Shown one piece after another: positions 63,602 through 64,000 of a stretch of 64,000 nt of DNA. The notes under the pieces were generated by a model, which saw only the letters and a list, made by a program, of their open reading frames with translations, had not been told where the DNA came from and did no database searches. Each line of letters opens with the position of its first letter. Position 1 is the first letter of the stretch. The position numbers were made by a program, and so were the translations under genes. The stretch is from Pseudomonas canadensis (GTDB lineage: Bacteria; Pseudomonadota; Gammaproteobacteria; Pseudomonadales; Pseudomonadaceae): contig NZ_AYTD01000011.1 of NCBI RefSeq assembly GCF_000503215.1, forward strand, positions 186,001 to 250,000. Reading direction: 5' to 3'.

Positions 63602-64000
63602 ATGTCTCGAAGTATCGCCCGCCTGGCCCTGCTGCTGGGCTTGATCACCGCCGTCGGCCCCTTCGCCATCGACATTTATCTGCCGGCCTTGCCGACCCTG
63701 GGCGCGAGCCTGCACGCCTCGCCGGCGTTGGTGCAGATGAGCCTCACGGTGTTTTTTGTCATCGTCGGCGTGTGCCAGTTGTTCTACGGCCCGATCAGTG
63801 ATGTGTTCGGGCGCAAGCCGCCGATTTATGCCGGCCTGGTGATTTTTGCCGTGGCCAGTGTCGGTTGCGCATTGGCGCCTAACATTGAATCACTGATCGC
63901 CTTTCGGGCCCTGCAGGCGTTCGGTGCGTGCGCGGGCATGGTGATTCCACGGGCCATCGTGCGTGACCTGTACACCGGGCATGAAGCCGCGAAACTCATG
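63602..64000 (+). CDS. Bcr/CflA-family MFS drug exporter, 5' part
   Basis: First 133 codons; the frame runs off the right edge. Bcr/CflA features: LLGLITAVGPFAIDIYLPALP in TM1 (cited as AVGPFAIDIYLPALP), LVQMSLTVFFVIVGVCQL, motif A GPISDVFGRKPPI and RALQAFGACAGMVIPRAIVRD in TM4 (cited as ALQAFGACAGMVIPRAIVRD). Members export drugs, sulfonamides, bicyclomycin or dipeptides. A 16-bp palindrome lies upstream. Confidence 0.88.
   Translation, partial: MSRSIARLALLLGLITAVGPFAIDIYLPALPTLGASLHASPALVQMSLTVFFVIVGVCQLFYGPISDVFGRKPPIYAGLVIFAVASVGCALAPNIESLIAFRALQAFGACAGMVIPRAIVRDLYTGHEAAKLM

Noticed and set aside
1..64000. tRNA or rRNA genes
   Set aside because: No cloverleaf with a TTCRA arm or rRNA-like stretch was found on either strand by eye; a tRNAscan run would settle this.

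Overview
This 64 kb window is chromosomal DNA from a Pseudomonas of the fluorescens group. The evidence is high GC content, dense operons with classic GGAG-type ribosome sites, the left-end aprE-aprF / two autotransporter proteases / lipA cluster (the psychrotroph exoprotease-lipase locus), and a family of intergenic REP/BIME repeats with a RAYT gene. I see no tRNA, rRNA, CRISPR array, prophage or intact insertion sequence. The first and last genes run off the window.

Layout. 1-9.6 kb: type I exporter components (aprE, aprF), tandem subtilase autotransporters, and RTX lipase LipA. 9.6-17 kb: a small lipoprotein, a FAN1-like nuclease translationally coupled to an Fe-S helicase with its own nuclease-like N-terminus, an epoxide-hydrolase-type enzyme, and a two-component system. 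17.2-18.8 kb: an eroded methionine-sulfoxide repair operon (msrB and ccdA/dipZ remnants, intact msrA). 19-25.6 kb: alpha-E / ATP-grasp pair, small membrane and acidic proteins, a Na+/H+ antiporter, and a LysR/aldo-keto reductase pair. 26.6-33.6 kb: an amino-acid uptake and metabolism locus whose first gene is a natural fusion of a PLP aminotransferase and an ABC ATPase, followed by a binding protein, two permeases and a DMT exporter. A TetR-type regulator and an AstE/aspartoacylase-like deacylase follow. The same 16-bp operator lies before the fusion gene and before tetR/deacylase, which suggests one regulon. 33.5-38.6 kb: an AraC/hydrolase pair and a histidine kinase-REC-REC/EAL signalling operon. 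38.7-44.9 kb: a LacI-regulated sugar ABC transporter plus xylulokinase-like kinase.

44.9-64 kb: a RAYT gene interrupted by an in-frame TGA and flanked by two long BIMEs; Lrp/EamA; RlhA; RidA; stand-alone FabF with an HxlR regulator; a BdlA-like PAS-PAS chemoreceptor; an OprD porin; LysR/SDR; an oxaloacetate decarboxylase-type enzyme; a less GC-rich block with a double-domain KaiC-like ATPase, a single-domain response regulator, a DUF2256 zinc-ribbon protein and an orphan thymidylate-kinase-like protein; an SDR/HxlR pair; a membrane chemoreceptor; and the start of a Bcr/CflA MFS exporter.

The observations most worth a second look are the aminotransferase-ABC fusion with its duplicated operator, the two neighbouring genes shortened by apparently in-frame internal deletions, the nonsense-interrupted RAYT, and the KaiC/REC/DUF2256/Tmk-like block. 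Family assignments are from reading the translations. No database search was run.
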